Shown here piece after piece: positions 43,087 to 52,438 of a stretch of DNA of 64,000 nucleotides. Numbering within the stretch: the first letter of the stretch is position 1; each line of letters starts with the position of its first letter. The stretch covers positions 1,240,001 to 1,304,000 of the forward strand of contig NZ_CP109073.1 of NCBI RefSeq assembly GCF_035917415.1. Reading direction: 5' to 3'. This DNA is from Streptomyces sp. NBC_01803. Lineage in GTDB: Bacteria > Actinomycetota > Actinomycetes > Streptomycetales > Streptomycetaceae. A program made the position numbers and the translations under genes. The notes under the pieces were generated by a model, which was not told where the DNA came from, ran no database searches, and saw only the letters and a list, made by a program, of their open reading frames with translations.

Positions 43087-43896
43087 GCTCTGCCGGACCC
43101 GCACAGCCGGCACCGTCCCGTGCGATCAAGGCTCTGGAGAAGTCCGTGGGCGCCGCCCTGCTGGAACGGCCTCCGCAGGGCCTCGTGCTCACCACCGCGG
43201 GGACAGGTCATGCTGGACGAGGGCAGGACCTTGCCGGCTCAAGCCGCCAACACGGTCTCCCGGGTACGTCAGTCGGCCGCGTCGCAGACCCCACTGACGG
43301 TGACCAGCCCGGGGTGCGACGCGTACCCGCTGGACACGCTGGTCCGGTCGTACAACGGCGTGGGCCCGCCCCGCCGGGCCAGCGCCGCCGTCGGCACCCT
43401 CGACGACCAGCTCACCCGGCTGCGCGTGGGGCAGGCCGACATCGCGCTGTGGTGCGGGGCCCTCACCGACCCCGGCCTGGACGGCATCCTGCTGCGCCGC
43501 GAGCACCGCTGCGTCCTGGTGGGCAGCCGACACCGGCTCGCGGATGAGGAGACGGTGACGGTGGCCGACCTCGCCGATGAGACGCTGGTCGACTGGCTGG
43601 GCCCGGACGCACCGCTGCTCGACCCGAGCCTGTGGCCCGACGGGCCGCCCGCCCGTCGGGGTCCCCAAGTCAGCGACGGCCTGCGGATGCTGGCCGTGGT
43701 CCGCCTCGGACAGGCAGTGGCTCTCACCGTCCCTCCGGAGAACGGCGCCGGCACCCCCGAGGGGACTGTCAGCATCCGTCTGACCGACGGGCCGCGCCTG
43801 CCGTTGCGCGCGGTCTGGTCGCGGAAGCACGCCACACCCGACATCCGGCGGTTCGCCCACCACGCCTCGACATCGCTGCGTCAGGTCGCGTCCGCC
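43087..43896 (+). pseudogene. LysR family regulator remnant (frameshifted, N-terminally truncated)
   Basis: The frame with QPAPSRAIKALEKSVGAALL (43107-43166) is the LysR recognition helix and wing, continuing ERPPQGLVLTTAG. Near 43196-43206 the frame shifts, then QVMLDEGRTLPAQAANTVSR and the substrate-binding domain follow to about 43896 (DIALWCGALTDPGLDGILLR; HRCVLVGSRHRLADEETVTV). The first ~20 residues of the HTH are missing and the upstream sequence belongs to a P450 remnant. So it is a decayed LysR gene fused by deletion or insertion. Confidence 0.75.
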
Positions 43897-43933
43897 GGGT
43901 CGGTCGGTGACGCACGGCCGATGCCGTCGCCGC

Positions 43934-44185
43934 TCACCACATCCGCTGTCCGGTGGTGCGGAAGTCGACGGCCAGGCCGTCGGACAGCACACCGGCGGTG
44001 TTGGCGGAGTACTCGAACGCGACCGTACCGGTCTCGTTCTCCACACCGATGGTGGCCTGGGAGCCGGACTCGTAGCTGGTACCGGTGATGTCCTCGCAGT
44101 GGAAGGAGATGGCACCGACCGGCTCGCGCAGGAAGAGGAATCGGCCAGGCGCTACGGGCTGTAGCCGCCACGCCCGGACCGCCAT
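43934..44185 (-). pseudogene. Fragment resembling the C-terminus of a secreted protein
   Basis: The C-terminal ~45 residues (GSQATIGVENETGTVAFEYS, then ANTAGVLSDGLAVDF) resemble a beta-sandwich tail found in actinomycete secreted subtilisin-like or kelch proteins. The N-terminal ~25 residues are unrelated-looking and there is no signal peptide. It is probably a leftover of a larger gene, though a small intact gene (83 residues from ATG 44185) cannot be excluded. Confidence 0.35.
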
Positions 44186-44281
44186 GGATACGGCAGGTGA
44201 CCGGGTGGGCGCGAGGGGAAGTCGTCGATGCGAGGGGCTTTACCTTCAGGACGCCGCTCTATAACGTGCCCGTCATCACAG

Positions 44282-44295
44282 GCTAAGCGCTTTGC
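44282..44295. promoter_or_regulatory. LacI-type operator of the GH32-ABC operon
   Basis: GCTAAGCGCTTTGC has a perfect 8-base core palindrome AAGCGCTT and 12 of 14 symmetric positions, the shape of a LacI/GalR operator. It lies 14 bases before the GH32 start; TATAAC (44260-44265) upstream is a possible -10 box. The LacI gene that ends this operon is the likely partner. Confidence 0.65.
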
Positions 44296-44308
44296 TTGGA
44301 GTTGCAAC

Positions 44309-45799
44309 GTGACCGCACACACCACCCCTGTCTTCTTCCGGCCGCCCGAAGGCTGGGTCGGGGACGTCATCCCCTACCACTGGCGGGGCGAGTTCTGGCT
44401 GTTCTACCTGCATGAGACCCGCAGTGGCCGGTACGACGCCGGGATGTCCTGGCACCTCGCCCGGACCCGCGACTTCGTGACCTACGACTACGCGGGGGAG
44501 GTGCTGCGGCACGGCGGGCCGGAGGATCAGGACCTGCACGCGTATACCGGGTGCGTGATCGAGGCGGCCGGCGAGCACCATCTGTTCTACACGGGCTACA
44601 ACCCGGCGTTCCGCGACAAGGAGACCGGGCAGCCGCTCCAGGCGGTGATGCACGCGGTCAGCTCCGACCTGCTGACCTGGCGGAAGATCCCGGCGGACAC
44701 GTTCTACGCACCCGGCGACCGGCATGAACCGGCCGACTGGCGCGACCCGTTCGTCTATCCGACCCCGGGCGGCGAGGGATACACCATGCTCCTCGCCGCC
44801 CGCACGAAGTCCGGCCCGGAGCGGCGGCGCGGCTGCGTCGCGCGGGCGGTGTCGCCGGACCTGAGCCGATGGACGGTCACCGAGCCGTTCTCCGCGCCCG
44901 CGCGGTTCCTCACGCACGAGTGCCCGGACCTGTTCGAGCTGGACGGCCGCTGGTACCTCGTCTACTCCGAGTTCTCCGAGAAGTTCACCGTCCGGTACCG
45001 GGTGGGCGACGGGCCGGAAGGCCCGTGGCGCGCGCCGGCCGACGACACGCTGGACGGCCGGGCGTACTACGCCGCCAAGACCGCCGCCGGCGACGACGGG
45101 CGGCGTTACGCCTTCGGCTGGATCCCGACCCGGCTCGGTCTGCGCGACGACGGTGCCTGGGAGTGGGCCGGGGACCTGGCGGTGCACGAGCTGACCGCCC
45201 GCCCGGACGGCACCCTGGACGTCCGGCTCCCCGCCACCGTGCGGGAGGCGTTCGGCGCCGGGGTCCCCGAGGCGCCCGGCACCCCCGTCACCGGCGACTG
45301 GCGGCTGACCGGCGAAGGCGCCGACGCCGCCGTCGAGACCGCCGACGCGCCCGCCACGCTCCGCCTCGGCGAGCTCCCGCCCCGGTGCCTGGTCACCGCC
45401 ACCGTGCGGTTCGCGCCCGGAACCCGGGAATGCGGGCTGATCCTGCGCGGCGCCGAGGACCTCGACGAGGGTTACTTCGTGCGCCTGGAGCCCACCCGCG
45501 GCCGACTCGTGTTCGACCGCTGGCCGCGCACCGCCCCGGGGCCGCAGCAGTGGCATATCGCCGGCGACGTGCCGCACGCCCTGGAGCTGGAACGCCCGGC
45601 CGCGCTGGACCCGGACGTGCCGCACGAGCTGACGGTGCTGATCGACGACTCGGCCGCCGTCGCCTATCTGGACGGGGCCGTCGCGATGAGCTTCCGGATG
45701 TACGACCGCCGTACCGGATGTCTGGGGCTGTTCGTGGGCGACGGATCGGCGGAGTTCACGGACGTCAGCGTCCGCACCCGCCAGAACGGAGCGGCGTGA
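44309..45799 (+). CDS. GH32-like glycoside hydrolase (beta-fructosidase family)
   Basis: This is a 496-residue enzyme from GTG 44309, with GGAG seven bases upstream. The N-terminal five-bladed propeller is recognised from GWVGDVIPYHWRGEFWLFYL (nucleophile Asp19 in place of the classical WMNDPNG), WRDPFVYPTPGG near 143 (RDP motif) and HECPDLFELDGRWYLVYSEF near 203 (ECP, acid/base). The C-terminal beta-sandwich (LILRGAEDLDEGYFVRLEPT; VAYLDGAVAMSFRMYDRRTG) is typical of GH32. No signal peptide is seen, so it acts inside on an imported fructoside or related sugar. It starts an operon with an ABC importer. Confidence 0.82.
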   Translation: MTAHTTPVFFRPPEGWVGDVIPYHWRGEFWLFYLHETRSGRYDAGMSWHLARTRDFVTYDYAGEVLRHGGPEDQDLHAYTGCVIEAAGEHHLFYTGYNPAFRDKETGQPLQAVMHAVSSDLLTWRKIPADTFYAPGDRHEPADWRDPFVYPTPGGEGYTMLLAARTKSGPERRRGCVARAVSPDLSRWTVTEPFSAPARFLTHECPDLFELDGRWYLVYSEFSEKFTVRYRVGDGPEGPWRAPADDTLDGRAYYAAKTAAGDDGRRYAFGWIPTRLGLRDDGAWEWAGDLAVHELTARPDGTLDVRLPATVREAFGAGVPEAPGTPVTGDWRLTGEGADAAVETADAPATLRLGELPPRCLVTATVRFAPGTRECGLILRGAEDLDEGYFVRLEPTRGRLVFDRWPRTAPGPQQWHIAGDVPHALELERPAALDPDVPHELTVLIDDSAAVAYLDGAVAMSFRMYDRRTGCLGLFVGDGSAEFTDVSVRTRQNGAA

Positions 45800-47181
45800 T
45801 GAGTCGCCCGGGGAAGGGACCGCGGAGAAGCCTGTGGAGCGGACCGGCGAGAAGGCTCGTTCCGGCCCTGATCGCGCTGCTGCTGACCGGCGTCACGGCG
45901 TGCGCCACGGCGGGTGATCCGGCGGCCGTGCGCGGCGAGGTCTCCGGCGGGATCGAACCGCGCGAGATCACCTGGCTCAACTCCCGGCCCGCGGACGGCC
46001 CGGTCATCCAGGCCGTGCGGCAGGTCGCCGACGCCTACGCCGAGGAGCACCCCGGCTTCCGCCTGAATATCGTCTCCACCCCGGACCGGCCCGCCTACCT
46101 CCAGAAGGTGATGACGCTGGCCGCCGCCAGGGAGTTGCCGGAGCTGTTCGACACCGACCCGACCCCGTTCGCGGCCAAGCTCCGCGACCAGGACCGGCTG
46201 GTGGACATCGGGAACCTGCTGGACGAGTTCGGCACCACGGACGACTTCCGGCCGCTCGCCCTGGATTACCAGCGGTTCGACGACGGCGGGCTCTACACCC
46301 TGCCGCTTGAGTTCGCCATGGAGTACTTCTGGTACAACGAGGACGCCTTCGCCGAGGCCGGGATCTCCCCGCCGCGCACGCTGGACGAGTTCACCGACTC
46401 CTGCCCGGCGCTGCGGGAGGCCGGGTACGTGCCGATCGCGCTGGACGGCAGGGACGGCTGGCCGCTGGAGCGTTACCTGTCGTACTACCCCTTCCGGCTG
46501 ACCGGCAACGACTTCGCCGGCCGGCTCAAGAGCGGTGACGCGGCCATGTCCGACCCGGCGGGGCGGGCGGCGGCCGAGTTCATCGCCGGGCTCGGCGACG
46601 CCGGCTGCTTCGCCGAGGGCTTCTCCTCGGCGGGCTACACCGATGCCATGGACCTGTTCGGCAGCGGCCGGGCGGCCATGCTCAACATCGGCACCTGGGA
46701 GCTGGGCAACCTCGCCACCGACGCCGTTCCCGACGCCCTGCGCGACAACCTCGACTACTTCGCCCTGCCCACCGCCGACGCCCCGGGGGCCACCGGACCC
46801 GATGACTACGTCGTCAGCTCGGGCATCGGCATGGCCGTCAACGCCGACACCCTCGACCCGCTGGTGAAGGACTTCGTCCGCTACCTGCTCGAGCACTACC
46901 CGGCCGTCTACGCGTCCCTCGGCCAGCTCTCCCCGACCGAGGGCGTCGAGACGCCCGTGCCCGAGAACGCCACTCCGCTGTACGAACAGGTGCTCGCCGA
47001 GGCCGACCGGCTCGGTGACCAGACCGCCAAGCCGTGGGACACCATGCTCGATCCGTCCACCAACACCGTCGTCCAGCAGAACCTGACGCTGCTGGCCCAG
47101 GGGGACATGAGCCCGGAGGCGTTCCAGGAGAGCGTGGACGACGCCATCCGGACCAACGCGCCCCGCTACTTCCCCGAATAA
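45799..47181 (+). CDS. Sugar ABC transporter substrate-binding lipoprotein
   Basis: This is a 460-residue extracellular solute-binding protein of family 1. An N-terminal signal ends in a lipobox, LLLTGVTAC, with lipidated Cys35. Core motifs include ITWLNSRPADGPVIQAVRQV and ADAYAEEHPGFRLNIVST, then YTLPLEFAMEYFWYNEDAFA, and C-terminally YFALPTADAPGATGPDDYVV. ATG 45799 shares its A with the GH32 stop; a GTG codon just before is possible. It binds a sugar (substrate inferred from the GH32 enzyme) and delivers it to the two permeases downstream. Confidence 0.9.
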   Translation: MSRPGKGPRRSLWSGPARRLVPALIALLLTGVTACATAGDPAAVRGEVSGGIEPREITWLNSRPADGPVIQAVRQVADAYAEEHPGFRLNIVSTPDRPAYLQKVMTLAAARELPELFDTDPTPFAAKLRDQDRLVDIGNLLDEFGTTDDFRPLALDYQRFDDGGLYTLPLEFAMEYFWYNEDAFAEAGISPPRTLDEFTDSCPALREAGYVPIALDGRDGWPLERYLSYYPFRLTGNDFAGRLKSGDAAMSDPAGRAAAEFIAGLGDAGCFAEGFSSAGYTDAMDLFGSGRAAMLNIGTWELGNLATDAVPDALRDNLDYFALPTADAPGATGPDDYVVSSGIGMAVNADTLDPLVKDFVRYLLEHYPAVYASLGQLSPTEGVETPVPENATPLYEQVLAEADRLGDQTAKPWDTMLDPSTNTVVQQNLTLLAQGDMSPEAFQESVDDAIRTNAPRYFPE

Positions 47182-47249
47182 CGGCCGCCCGCCACACAAA
47201 CCCGCAGAACCCGCAGCATCGTTACCGCACCGTCCGAATGAGGCACGCC

Positions 47250-48212
47250 GTGAGCGAAGTCGTCCCCCGCCGCCGTACCCGGCGGCACACCTCCTCGAAA
47301 TCCCGCCGCCCCCGCCCGCCTTCGGTGCTGCCCGGCAGCCACGGCAAGGCCGTGCTGGTGTTCCTCCTGCCCCCGCTGCTGCTGTACGTGGCGACCGTCG
47401 CCTTCCCGATCGCCGAATCGCTCTTCCTCAGCTTCTTCCGCTGGGACGGCATCACCGATCTGGAGTTCGTCGGCCTGGAGAACTACCACGACCTGCTGAC
47501 ATCGGACAGCACCTTCCGGGCCGCCTTCCTCCACTCCTTCGGCTACCTGGCCATCAACCTCGTCATCCAGATCGGCGGCGCGCTGCTGATCGCCAACGCC
47601 CTGACCTACCTGCGCCGGGGCCGAAACCTCCTCAAGACCCTCTACCTGCTGCCCGCCGTGCTCTCCACCGTGGCCATCGCCCTCCTCTTCCAGCGCGTCT
47701 ACTCCTTCGAGCCGGAGGGTCTGCTCAACCAACTCCTCGGCGCCGTCGGGCTGGACGGCTGGACCCGGCCCTGGCTGTCCGACGTCGACACCGCGCTGAC
47801 CGCCGTCTCGCTGCCGGAAGGCTGGCGGTTCATGGGCCTGTACGTCGTCATCCTGCTCGCCGGGCTGCTCACCGTCCCGCGCGAGATCGAGGAGGCCGCC
47901 CGCCTGGACGGCGCGTCGGAGACCCGGATCCTCTTCCGGATCCGGCTGCCGCACCTGCGCCCGGTGCTCGCCACCACCCTGATCATGGCCGTCACCTACG
48001 GGCTGCGCGGCTTCGACGTCCCCTATCTGCTGACCAACGGCGGCCCCGGCGTCTCCTCCGAGCTGCTGACCACCTACATGTACAAGACGGCCTTCACCAG
48101 CACCGACTACGGCTACTCGAGCGCGATCTCGGTCTTCATCGTGCTCCAGTGCCTGGTCGCGGTCGCCGTCATCCTCACCCTGCTCCGGCGGAAGAACGAG
48201 GCCCTGGTATGA
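47250..48212 (+). CDS. Sugar ABC transporter permease (MalF-like)
   Basis: This is a 320-residue inner-membrane permease with about six helices. AVLVFLLPPLLLYVATVAFP is helix 1, and the cytoplasmic EAA loop reads EIEEAARLDGASETRILFRI then RLPHLRPVLATT. GTG 47250 is preferred because GAGG lies six bases upstream; ATG 47238 (four codons earlier) lacks a site. It pairs with the next permease by an ATGA overlap. It forms the translocation pore with that protein. Confidence 0.9.
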   Translation: MSEVVPRRRTRRHTSSKSRRPRPPSVLPGSHGKAVLVFLLPPLLLYVATVAFPIAESLFLSFFRWDGITDLEFVGLENYHDLLTSDSTFRAAFLHSFGYLAINLVIQIGGALLIANALTYLRRGRNLLKTLYLLPAVLSTVAIALLFQRVYSFEPEGLLNQLLGAVGLDGWTRPWLSDVDTALTAVSLPEGWRFMGLYVVILLAGLLTVPREIEEAARLDGASETRILFRIRLPHLRPVLATTLIMAVTYGLRGFDVPYLLTNGGPGVSSELLTTYMYKTAFTSTDYGYSSAISVFIVLQCLVAVAVILTLLRRKNEALV

Positions 48213-49102
48213 CCGCCACCACCCTGCTCCCCCGGCGAGGGCCGCGCCCGGCGTCCCGCCGGCCCGTCTCCCACGCCAACGCCACCCGCGCCCGGCTGCT
48301 CTCCCGCGTCCTGGTCGTCCTGGTGCTGCTGCTCCAGGTGTATCCATTCTTCTGGATCGTCTCCACCAGCCTGCGCCCGGCCGAGTCGTTCGCCTCCGAC
48401 AACGCCTTCGCGCCGCCCACCGACGTCACCCTCGACAACTTCTCCCGGGCCTTTGAACAGGGCGACATCCCGCGCTTCCTGCTCAACAGCGCCATCGTCA
48501 CCGTCGCGTCCAACGTGCTGATCGTCGTGCTGGGCATGATGGGCGCCTACGCGATCCAGGTGCTCGGCTTCCGGCTCAGCCGGGCCGTGCTGGCGTTCTT
48601 CCTCGGCGGCATCGTGGTCCCGGTGCAGGTGGCGCTCGTGCCGCTGTTCATCAACTACGCCAATATCGGCCTGCTCGACACCCACCTGTCGATGATCCTG
48701 CCGCTGGCCGGCTTCGCCCTGCCGATGTCGGTCTTCCTCTTCATATCCTTCTACGGCTACGTGCCGAAGGAGACGTACGAGGCCGCCGCGCTGGACGGCT
48801 GCGGCCCCTACCGGCTGTTCCTGCGGATCACCGCGCCGATGTCCGCCTCCACCATCGTCACCGTCGTCTTCGTCAACTCCATCTTCATCTGGAACGACTT
48901 CATCTTCGCCAACACGTTCATCCTGAGCGAGGAGAGGAAGACGGTGCCGCTCGGGCTGCAGAGCTACCTCGGCGCCATGGGATCCACGGACTGGACCGCC
49001 ACCTTCGCGGCCGTCTCGGTAACCGTGACTCCGCTGCTGCTGGCGTTCCTCGTCTTCAACCGGATCGTGGTGCGCGGACTGGAGTCCGGCGGCCGGTCCT
49101 GA
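48209..49102 (+). CDS. Sugar ABC transporter permease (MalG-like)
   Basis: This is a 297-residue permease with six helices. VLVVLVLLLQVYPFFWIVST is the first, and the EAA loop is ETYEAAALDGCGPYRLFLRI. It overlaps the first permease gene by four bases. No ATPase gene is present in the operon, so the importer must borrow a shared ATPase such as MsiK, which is known for streptomycete sugar transporters but not seen here. Confidence 0.9.
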   Translation: MTATTLLPRRGPRPASRRPVSHANATRARLLSRVLVVLVLLLQVYPFFWIVSTSLRPAESFASDNAFAPPTDVTLDNFSRAFEQGDIPRFLLNSAIVTVASNVLIVVLGMMGAYAIQVLGFRLSRAVLAFFLGGIVVPVQVALVPLFINYANIGLLDTHLSMILPLAGFALPMSVFLFISFYGYVPKETYEAAALDGCGPYRLFLRITAPMSASTIVTVVFVNSIFIWNDFIFANTFILSEERKTVPLGLQSYLGAMGSTDWTATFAAVSVTVTPLLLAFLVFNRIVVRGLESGGRS

Positions 49103-49170
49103 GCGGGGCGCGGCGGCACCCGCGGCGTATCATCGCGGCGGCGAGGCAGACGCGTTCACGGAGGTGGCCA

Positions 49171-50205
49171 GTGGGACGGGCTCCTCGAAAGCGCACCGGT
49201 CGCGTCACCATGCAGGAGGTGGCCGACCGGGCGGGGGTCTCCATCGCCACCGCGTCGTTCGCGATCAACGCCAAGGAGACCACCAAGGTCTCCGAGGCCA
49301 CCCGGCACCACGTCCTCGCGGTGGCCGCCGAGCTGGGCTACCGGCCCAACGCGATGGCGCGCAACCTCAGCAAGGCCAGGACGTCGTTCATCGGGCTGAT
49401 CACCGACTCGGTGGCCACCACCCCGTTCGCCGGAGAGCTGATCCGAGGTGCGCAGGACGCCGCCCGGGCCCACCACCACGTGCTGCTGATCGCCAACACC
49501 GAGTCCGACCCGGCGGCCGCCCGGGAGGCGACCAGCATGATGCTGGACCACCAGGTACGCGGGGTCGTCTACTCCACCTGGTACCACCGGCTGGTGCGGC
49601 ACCCGGCCGGGCTCAGCGGCGTTCCGCTGGTCCTGGCCAACTGCTACACCGACGGCGATGAGGTCCAGTCGTTCGTCCCGGACGAGGAGGGCGGCGGCCG
49701 GTCGGCCGCCGAGCTGCTGCTCGCGGCCGGCCACCGCCGCGTGGCGTTCATCAATCACAGCGAGCCATCGCCCGCTTCCGCCGGCCGCCTGCGCGGCTAC
49801 CGCGCCGCGCTGCGCGCCCACGGCATCCGCTACCGGCCGGACCTGGTGCTCACCGTCTCACACCCCGACCAGGAGGCCGGTTACGACGTCGGCCACCGCC
49901 TGCTACGCCTCACACTGCGCCCGACCGCCGTGTTCTGCTACAACGACCGGGTGGCGATGGGGCTTTACGACGCGCTGCGCGAGGAGGGCGTCCGCGTCCC
50001 CGACGATATGGCGGTGGTCGGCTTCGACAACCAGGAGATCATCGCCGCCCACCTCCGCCCCGCCCTCTCCACGGTCGCCCTCCCGCACTATGAACTCGGC
50101 CACCGCAGCCTCACCTGGCTCCTCACCCAGGCCCTCACCCCACCCGCCCCGGCACCCACCCGCACCCTGATCCCCTGCCCGGCGATCCCCCGGCACTCCG
50201 TGTGA
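49171..50205 (+). CDS. LacI family transcriptional regulator
   Basis: This is a 344-residue repressor. The HTH (about 12-60) reads VTMQEVADRAGVSIATASFA and the hinge helix is YRPNAMARNLSKARTSFIGL. The periplasmic-binding-like domain follows, with FCYNDRVAMGLYDALREEGV and VVGFDNQEIIAAHLRPALST. GTG 49171 has GGAGG upstream. It is the last gene of the sugar operon and its likely operator is the palindrome at 44282-44295; the sugar or phosphorylated sugar is the presumed inducer. Confidence 0.9.
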   Translation: MGRAPRKRTGRVTMQEVADRAGVSIATASFAINAKETTKVSEATRHHVLAVAAELGYRPNAMARNLSKARTSFIGLITDSVATTPFAGELIRGAQDAARAHHHVLLIANTESDPAAAREATSMMLDHQVRGVVYSTWYHRLVRHPAGLSGVPLVLANCYTDGDEVQSFVPDEEGGGRSAAELLLAAGHRRVAFINHSEPSPASAGRLRGYRAALRAHGIRYRPDLVLTVSHPDQEAGYDVGHRLLRLTLRPTAVFCYNDRVAMGLYDALREEGVRVPDDMAVVGFDNQEIIAAHLRPALSTVALPHYELGHRSLTWLLTQALTPPAPAPTRTLIPCPAIPRHSV

Positions 50206-50316
50206 AATCAGACGGACCGACAGAATGTCTTCCGTCACGCCGACAACTGGGCGCTCGTGCTCCTTTGCGCCAAGGAACCGGCCAAGAAACTGTGGACTCT
50301 CTGCTAGTGCTTTCCC

Positions 50317-50592
50317 CACCCGTTGCGGCAGTGGGTGGTGGCCCGGCACGCCGGAATCCGCGCGGCGCTCAAGGACGGTGGCGCCTTTGCCGCTCAGAGC
50401 GGTGCCGGGCTGAACCCGGCCGCCGGGTCGCTGCTTGGTGCGGTGCTCGGCGCCGACGGCCCGCACTACCGTGCCGTCCGGCAGATCCTCTCCCACACCA
50501 TGCTGCCGCACCGCGGCCGCGGCACCCTCCAGCAGGCGATGAACGCCTACGCCGCCACGGTCGTCGACCGACTGCTGGAGACCAGCCAGGAG
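50317..50592 (+). pseudogene. Cytochrome P450 internal remnant
   Basis: The frame LRQWVVARHAGIRAALKDGG, then AAQSGAGLNPAAGSLLGAVL, GADGPHYRAVRQILSHTMLP and AMNAYAATVVDRLLE matches P450 residues about 40-125 (VWVVTRHADIRAALKD and the helix C region DPPxHTRLRR). It has no start codon context and is cut off after about 90 residues; the haem-binding Cys region is missing. It could be the continuation of the P450 start at 42977. Confidence 0.7.
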
Positions 50593-50761
50593 TTGGGGCG
50601 GCGATCGGTCTCGTCGAGTCCTTTTAACCCGGCCACCGCCTCGTACAACCCCCCACGTCCCAGAGTCCCGGACATACCACTGTGATCAGCGACGGCACCA
50701 TGCGTAACGCGGCGCACTTAGCTTTCAGCCCATCTTTGTGACTCCTGGCAGGAGAGCTCCC

Positions 50762-52438
50762 TTGCACAGCCACCGTCCGTCCTCTCCCGGATCCGACGAC
50801 CAAGAATCCGGCGACTCCCCTTCCGGCTACTCCCCTTCGGGCGGCCCTGACCGACGAAGATTTCTGGCGCTTGGCGGCCTGACCGCCGCCGCGGCCGTCC
50901 TCGGGCAGCCGGAAGCGTTGGCCCAGGCGCCATCCGCGCACACCGCTACGGCAGCCACCGCGGCAACGACGAGCGGAGCGACCGCCGTTGACGAACTCAC
51001 CCTCCAACTCCTGCGTGAGGACCTCGAACAGCACCGGACCACCTGCGCCGAGGTGATCCGCGCCGTCCTCTCCCGGATCGAGGCGCTGGACCAGGCCGGT
51101 CCCCAGCTCAACGCGGTCATCACCGTCAACCCCGAGGCTCTCTCCCTCGCCGAGGAGCTGGACGAGGAGTTCGCGACGACCGGTCGGCTGCGCGCCGCCC
51201 ACGGCGTGCCCGTCATCATCAAGGACACCATCGACACCGCATCGTTGCCCACGACCGGCGGCTCGCAGCTGTTCGCGGACTTCTACCCGGAAAACGACGC
51301 CACGGTCGTCAAAAAGCTCAGGGACGCCGGCGCCATCATCGTCGCCAAGGCCAACCTCGACGACTTCGCCGCCGCCGTCTACGGCATCAGCTCCCTCACC
51401 GGCGCCATGCCCAACCCGTACGGCACGGACTACAGCGTCGGCGGCTCCTCCGGCGGCTGCGCCTCGGCCGTCGCCTCCGGCTATGTGCCGCTGGCCATCG
51501 GCTCGGACGCCGGCGGTTCGTTGCGCATCCCCGCAGCCTTCACGAGCATCGTCACCCTCCGCCCGACGATCGGCCTGGTCAGCCGAGACGGAGCGATGCC
51601 GCGCGGCCTGACGCAGGACACCCTCGGCCCCATGGCACGAACGGTGGCCGACGCAGCGGCGGGCCTCGACCTGATGGCCGGCTTCGACCCCGCTGACTCG
51701 GTGACGGCGCGCGGCTTCGACCGGACACCGCAGGACGGCTATGTCTCCTTCGCCAAGCCGCGCAGACTGACCCACCTCCGCATCGGAGTCATCCGAACCG
51801 GCCTGGCCCTCTTCGGCCGGAACGATCCCAGCATCGTGCAGCTGCTCGACGACGCGATGGCCGACCTGGTCGAACTCAAGGCCACCATCGTCGAACTCCC
51901 CGGCCCCGACCGGGGCTTGCTCGGCGCCGGCTCCACCATCACCAAGGAGTCCGCCCGGGACGTCGACGCCTACCTCGCGTCCCAGCACGGCACCGCACCG
52001 GTCAGCACCTTCCGTGAGCTGTACGACTCCGGCGCGTACTCCTCTTACGCCAAGGAGGCGTTCGACCGCGAGATCCAGGTCGATCCGGCCTCCCTGGGCA
52101 CCGACCTGCAATACCAGCAGATCCTCTCGGCGCGTACCGCGCTTCAAGACTGGGTGTACGGGCAGATGGCCATCCATGAGCTGGACGCCATCAGCTACGC
52201 CAGCGCCATGAAGTTCCCCGCCAAGATCGGCGTCGAGCAGGGCGGGGTGTTCACGCGGCTCAGCGAGAACACCGGCTTCCCGGCGATCAGCGTCCCCATG
52301 GGCTACGGCGGCGACGCCGGCCTCCCGACCGGCCTCGAATTCCTCGGCCGCCCCTTCACCGAGCCCCTGCTGATCAGCCTGGCCGCCTCGTACGAGAAGG
52401 CCACCAGGCACCGAGTCGCTCCGGAGCTGACGAGCTGA
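50762..52438 (+). CDS. Tat-exported amidase-signature family protein
   Basis: This is a 558-residue amidase. The N-terminus carries a twin-arginine signal, DRRRFLALGG (30-39), followed by an Ala-rich hydrophobic stretch. The amidase catalytic triad is Lys154 in VIIKDTID, Ser229/230 in YSVGGSSGG and Ser253 in SDAGGSLRIP. Start TTG 50762 has GGAGAG at 50751-50756; GTG 50738 would add eight residues. The enzyme should act outside the membrane on amides or aryl ureas. It stands alone after the P450 remnant. Confidence 0.9.
   Translation: MHSHRPSSPGSDDQESGDSPSGYSPSGGPDRRRFLALGGLTAAAAVLGQPEALAQAPSAHTATAATAATTSGATAVDELTLQLLREDLEQHRTTCAEVIRAVLSRIEALDQAGPQLNAVITVNPEALSLAEELDEEFATTGRLRAAHGVPVIIKDTIDTASLPTTGGSQLFADFYPENDATVVKKLRDAGAIIVAKANLDDFAAAVYGISSLTGAMPNPYGTDYSVGGSSGGCASAVASGYVPLAIGSDAGGSLRIPAAFTSIVTLRPTIGLVSRDGAMPRGLTQDTLGPMARTVADAAAGLDLMAGFDPADSVTARGFDRTPQDGYVSFAKPRRLTHLRIGVIRTGLALFGRNDPSIVQLLDDAMADLVELKATIVELPGPDRGLLGAGSTITKESARDVDAYLASQHGTAPVSTFRELYDSGAYSSYAKEAFDREIQVDPASLGTDLQYQQILSARTALQDWVYGQMAIHELDAISYASAMKFPAKIGVEQGGVFTRLSENTGFPAISVPMGYGGDAGLPTGLEFLGRPFTEPLLISLAASYEKATRHRVAPELTS

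Noticed and set aside
45664..47199. Minus-strand frame opposite the solute-binding protein
   Set aside because: It is Gly/Val/Arg-rich with no motif, an antisense shadow of a lipoprotein gene.
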